IMG/VR virus record: IMGVR_UViG_3300035182_000466
Span: 106,062-170,061 of that record
Direction: 5' to 3' (one strand)
DNA length: 64,000 nucleotides
DNA from: a virus
Part shown: piece after piece, positions 60,867 to 64,000 of the stretch
Numbering within the stretch: the first letter of the stretch is position 1
Layout: each line of letters starts with the position of its first letter
The notes under the pieces: model-generated
The model's input: only the letters and a program-made list of their open reading frames with translations
What the model was told of the DNA's origin: nothing
Database searches by the model: none
Translations under genes and position numbers: made by a program

Positions 60867-61034
60867 TCATAGTTTTATTAATGCTTGATAATAAATTTTT
60901 CCCATCTTAGGATGAGATTCTATAACTATACCACCTGTTACAGAGTATTGACCTTCTTTTAAGAGAGAGTTTACTTCTCGTTCTAAATCTTTTATGTCAT
61001 ATTCTCTTATTATCTTATACAACGGAAACTGCAC
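60867..61034 (-). CDS. DUF1737-like small protein
   Basis: 55 residues from a GTG at 61034, which has AAGGAG 6 nt upstream; in-frame ATG at 61079 is inside the neighbour. YKIIREYDIKDLEREVNSLL, then GGIVI and YYQALIKL match the short DUF1737 domain (Y...LE..VN.LL.EG....GG....YYQAL). Confidence 0.65.
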   Translation of the reverse strand: MQFPLYKIIREYDIKDLEREVNSLLKEGQYSVTGGIVIESHPKMGKIYYQALIKL

Positions 61035-61251
61035 TGCACACTCCTTCAGACTTATTAAAAACATTACCACAGAAAACACACTCTACTAAGTTATTTTTTA
61101 ATTCAGGATCTCTAAGTTTATGTATTCCAGAAGTATTACATTTAGGACAAGTTGCACGTTTATTCTTGGTAATACTAGGTTTTCTCTTTATAGGTTTCTT
61201 CTCAATAGACGCATAGTATTCAGCATGACTGCTATTCATAAATAAAGACAT
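61015..61251 (-). CDS. Zinc-ribbon protein
   Basis: 78 residues. CPKC (35-38) and CVFC (58-61) form a zinc ribbon after a basic N-terminal stretch (KKPIKRKPSITKNKR). Likely nucleic-acid binding. It overlaps the DUF1737-like gene by 20 nt. Confidence 0.65.
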   Translation of the reverse strand: MSLFMNSSHAEYYASIEKKPIKRKPSITKNKRATCPKCNTSGIHKLRDPELKNNLVECVFCGNVFNKSEGVCSAVSVV

Positions 61252-61284
61252 GTTAAAGTCCTCTTCCTCTTTATATAAAAATTA

Positions 61285-62745
61285 TCAGTAAGAATATAAG
61301 TTTGTTGTAGGTCTAGTACAGGAAACATACAAACATTTCATGGCTTCTCTTTTATTAGAGTTGGCTAAAATATCTTGTTGGTCTACATATACTTCTTTGT
61401 AAGTACTTCCTTGTGCTCTGTGTGCTGTAAGAGCATATCCATATCTAACTTTATTAAATTTTGATTTAGTTCTCCAAAAATCACTCCATGCATCTTTTCT
61501 CTCTGTGCCTTTTAACCATTTAGCTTTAAGAGCTTTTTTATTTAAAATACTATCTATGAGTGAAACATCTTTAGGAATATTTAGGAATAAAGTCTTATCA
61601 CCTTTAACGGTTAAACATGTAACTGGAACTGAAATATTATCAACTATAACCATAGAGTCTTCTACTCTTTCTACTCTATACTCATCATCTACATAGGCTA
61701 TTATTTGTTTATCCTGTTCTATGGGTTCGGCGATAAGAATTATCTCATTTATACAAAACCTATCTTTAAATCCAAGATGCTGCCGTATGATATTATTATA
61801 ATACTCTACTGTTTTGTTACGCCAAGCAATAACTTTGGAATGAACCAAATCATCTACCGTGTTTATACTATTAAGTAATTTTGCTTCAAAGTCTCTTTTA
61901 GAAGAGTACATCCAGACACCAGATGTAGTGTGATCATTCTTTAAAGGGCTTGACCAATCCTTATTTAAAAGTCTATTGCGTATAGCAGAAGCTAATGTGA
62001 GTAATTGATTATCATGTCTAACAATTTTCTTTAAAACCGCAATGTTATTTGGATCTTCCGTTACCTTCCATGCTCTTGTTTTATCTTCCCCTACAGGTGG
62101 TAATTGAGCAGGATCACCTACATAAAGTATCTTAATACCACTAGATAATCTTATGTCATCTATTACTGAGCATAAAACCTTTCCACACATAGAAGCTTCA
62201 TCTATTACTAATACTGAGTTTTTAGGAAAATAGGGAGGTGTTTCACTTTGAGTTAAACGTAATTCATCCTCTACTTGTTCCATTCTTAAACCTAAAGTAG
62301 AATAAGTTGTTTTTATCTTAGCCGTAGGTCCTAACAACTCTATCAATACCTTTGTGGCTTTGTTAGTAGGAGCACTAAAATATATATTGTCTTTTATATC
62401 TTTTAACAACTGAAGTAAAAATGTCTTTCCAGTACCTGCATAACCTTTTAATACAAAATAAGGTTCATCTGGTTTTAACAACCATTTGAAGATCTTATCT
62501 ATAGCTTCTTTCTGATCTATGCTAAGTTTTACTATTTTATTACCAACCTTAACTTCTACTATATTTTCAGTATCAGTGTAAATTAAAGGATTACCACCAA
62601 ATAATTGGTAATTAGCACAATACATGTTCACTTTTTGTATTAAGCTATATTTAGTTTTATCAATATCTGAGAGTAAACCGGTAGCTAGTAAAGCCTCATT
62701 TAGCTTTTTAGCTTGATCTAACAATTCCTTATCCATACTATCCAT
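61285..62745 (-). CDS. Dda/RecD-like SF1 helicase
   Basis: 486 residues. G101-YAGTGKT (Walker A), VLVIDEASM (Walker B, near 173-181), VGDPAQLPPVGE (motif III) and the C-terminal YALTAHRAQGSTYKEVYV with YVSCTRP (motifs V-VI) are those of Dda/RecD2-type 5'-3' helicases. It probably unwinds or remodels DNA at the phage fork or in recombination. It overlaps the upstream gene by 8 nt. Confidence 0.9.
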   Translation of the reverse strand: MDSMDKELLDQAKKLNEALLATGLLSDIDKTKYSLIQKVNMYCANYQLFGGNPLIYTDTENIVEVKVGNKIVKLSIDQKEAIDKIFKWLLKPDEPYFVLKGYAGTGKTFLLQLLKDIKDNIYFSAPTNKATKVLIELLGPTAKIKTTYSTLGLRMEQVEDELRLTQSETPPYFPKNSVLVIDEASMCGKVLCSVIDDIRLSSGIKILYVGDPAQLPPVGEDKTRAWKVTEDPNNIAVLKKIVRHDNQLLTLASAIRNRLLNKDWSSPLKNDHTTSGVWMYSSKRDFEAKLLNSINTVDDLVHSKVIAWRNKTVEYYNNIIRQHLGFKDRFCINEIILIAEPIEQDKQIIAYVDDEYRVERVEDSMVIVDNISVPVTCLTVKGDKTLFLNIPKDVSLIDSILNKKALKAKWLKGTERKDAWSDFWRTKSKFNKVRYGYALTAHRAQGSTYKEVYVDQQDILANSNKREAMKCLYVSCTRPTTNLYSY

Positions 62746-63202
62746 AAACTTCAGCTTTCTTTTTCATTGCTTTCAATAATTGTGCTTGTATATCTAATAC
62801 ATCAATAGCCATTCTTATGCTTATAGGATCTGTGTCCTTTATTGAATCCCATAAGATCTTTATGGTATAAGTATTAGTATCAAGAATAAAATCTTCATTT
62901 TCTTTTAACTTCTCATCTCGAGCATACACAGTACAGTCTATGTACTTGAACTTAGGTATTTTCATTCCTGAATCTACAAATTGCTTATACGTTATAGGAT
63001 GACAATTAGCTAGTTGAAAAGTTTCACCATACAGGATATTAGATTCTTTTGGAATACCTGTTAAAAATGTTACAAGTTTAATATCACCATCTATGGGTTG
63101 TAATAAAACTTCTTCTTCCAAGAATCTTCTACATTTACTTACGATATTTTCATCGACTTGGTTGATTGGTAACTGGTATCCTATAAAAAAGTATGGGTAC
63201 AT
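62738..63202 (-). CDS. Hypothetical protein
   Basis: 154 residues, alpha/beta, no motif recognised. Directly upstream of and overlapping the helicase gene, so possibly a helicase partner. Confidence 0.6.
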   Translation of the reverse strand: MYPYFFIGYQLPINQVDENIVSKCRRFLEEEVLLQPIDGDIKLVTFLTGIPKESNILYGETFQLANCHPITYKQFVDSGMKIPKFKYIDCTVYARDEKLKENEDFILDTNTYTIKILWDSIKDTDPISIRMAIDVLDIQAQLLKAMKKKAEVYG

Positions 63203-63564
63203 ATCACTGATCCTTTTTCTATTCCTTCACGCTTACACAAATCTGCAATATTTGGACTGACAATTCTTCCTTTTACTTTATAGTGATAATACTCTTTAGG
63301 AAAATCCGGTTCTATGTAGCATTCGTTATCTACGAAACCAATAGTATGTTCTATCATGTTGCAGATTTCTTCTGCAAACATTCTTCTATTAAATTTACTA
63401 TACGCAAAATATTCTCCTTCAAGTTCAGAGAGTATAAATGCTTCATAGCTTTCACGAGTAGAAAATTCTACTAACTTAGGTATATTAAATCCACGTCCTG
63501 CTACAATAATTTCCTTCTTAACATGATTTACTATTAAGTAACTTGGATAATAGATATTAGCCAT
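63181..63564 (-). CDS. Hypothetical protein
   Basis: 127 residues, beta-rich start (YLIVNHVKKEIIVAGRGF), no family recognised. Overlaps both neighbours, consistent with one operon. Confidence 0.6.
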   Translation of the reverse strand: MANIYYPSYLIVNHVKKEIIVAGRGFNIPKLVEFSTRESYEAFILSELEGEYFAYSKFNRRMFAEEICNMIEHTIGFVDNECYIEPDFPKEYYHYKVKGRIVSPNIADLCKREGIEKGSVICTHTFL

Positions 63565-63862
63565 GATTAATAAGACCTCTAAGTTTATTCGGTTCTAATA
63601 GACATAGTTTTCTTAGACCAACCTGAATCCAACTCTCTTCTCTAAAGTCAATACAATTTAAATTAGAACAACCTTTTCCTGTTAAGTATGAACCACAAAG
63701 TAAGCAGGACTCAGCTTTGCCTCCAATAACTAAAGAATCAGATACTTGAATAGCTCCTTTAGCAATGTTCTTAATAACGTTATACTCCTTAGGCTGGTCT
63801 AATTCAATTTCAACTTTTTTAGTAGATCTTTTCTTTTGAGTTGTGTCAATAGTAGCTGGCAT
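63557..63862 (-). CDS. Hypothetical zinc-binding protein
   Basis: 101 residues. CLLCGS...GCSNLNC (residues ~55-72) forms a zinc site. The start is preceded by AAAGGAAA. It is the most upstream gene of this - strand unit within the window. Confidence 0.6.
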   Translation of the reverse strand: MPATIDTTQKKRSTKKVEIELDQPKEYNVIKNIAKGAIQVSDSLVIGGKAESCLLCGSYLTGKGCSNLNCIDFREESWIQVGLRKLCLLEPNKLRGLINHG

Positions 63863-63919
63863 AATTCATTTCCTTTTAGTTCTTAATTTACTACATCTAC
63901 TATTTATTAACAGTATTAG

Positions 63920-63950
63920 AAAGAGAGCAAAAGACAATTTTGCTCTCTTT
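63920..63950. terminator. Intrinsic terminator
   Basis: AAAGAGAGCAAAA with TTTTGCTCTCTTT forms a 13-bp stem with a short GACAA loop (+ strand), followed by ATTTTAGTC. It separates the helicase operon from whatever lies beyond 64000. Confidence 0.75.
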
Positions 63951-64000
63951 ATTTTAGTCTATTTCTTACTCCTTATTTTAAATACTATACTATTACTTAC

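Noticed and set aside
1-64000. TGA or TAG reassigned to an amino acid throughout
   Set aside because: Many intact genes end in TGA or TAG at tight overlaps (for example nrdJ, corA, rSAM2, the 1782 stop), and their Trp codons are TGG; reassignment would extend them into neighbours.
1-64000. CRISPR array
   Set aside because: No set of regularly spaced direct repeats was seen; the repeats present are in protein-coding modules.

Overview
The window is part of an AT-rich tailed-phage genome, probably a large myovirus. Evidence: a baseplate-wedge-like protein, modular tail fibres, a lysis set, a full nucleotide-metabolism set (ThyX, thymidylate kinase, an intein-bearing class II ribonucleotide reductase), NAD-dependent ligase, Dda/RecD-type helicase, tRNAs and a tmRNA. 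An inner-membrane spanin with a nested outer-membrane lipoprotein spanin points to a Gram-negative host. Shine-Dalgarno sequences (AAGGAG-like) are clear for most genes and settle many starts.

Layout. (1) 1-17.9 kb, + strand: virion and lysis genes. A baseplate protein, two modular fibre proteins and a small putative virion protein are followed by four consecutive radical SAM genes, then a 1191-residue Ig-repeat protein, a 72-residue peptide ending in SCCGGGASR, a membrane protein, a secreted cysteine-peptidase-like endolysin and a DUF1360-like membrane protein. (2) 17.9-24.1 kb, + strand: NAD-dependent ligase and several unknown proteins. A perfect hairpin terminator at 24.11-24.15 kb separates the two convergent blocks. 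(3) 24.2-64 kb, - strand: a long run of small, tightly packed, often overlapping genes. These are spanins, a LigD-type 3'-phosphoesterase, ThyX, SLOG/macro/RyR domain proteins, HNH nuclease, thymidylate kinase, nucleotidyltransferase, metallophosphoesterase, NrdJ, phosphoribosyltransferase, a fifth radical SAM enzyme, a cytidine-deaminase-fold protein, PHP phosphoesterase, HslV-like peptidase, YqeY and DHH proteins, a lone response-regulator receiver, tmRNA, four tRNA genes, cold-shock protein, CorA and a helicase.

Most interesting signals. First, four radical SAM enzymes (three with Cys-rich SPASM-type C-termini and one methylthiotransferase-like) sit inside the tail-gene cluster. Upstream is a fibre whose last 24 residues contain nine cysteines; downstream is a small protein ending in a Cys-Cys-Gly tail. 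Together they could be a phage system that chemically matures its own virion proteins. Second, a complete 440-nt tmRNA gene encodes a 25-residue tag. Third, a highly structured, unidentified RNA lies between yqeY and a terminator. Fourth, about a dozen and a half small genes in the - strand block are broken, almost all lying in the gaps between intact genes. Their point lesions look mostly like G-to-A changes, and a tRNA-Thr gene shows five A-C mismatches. Gene functions below rest on motifs read by eye; no database search was possible.
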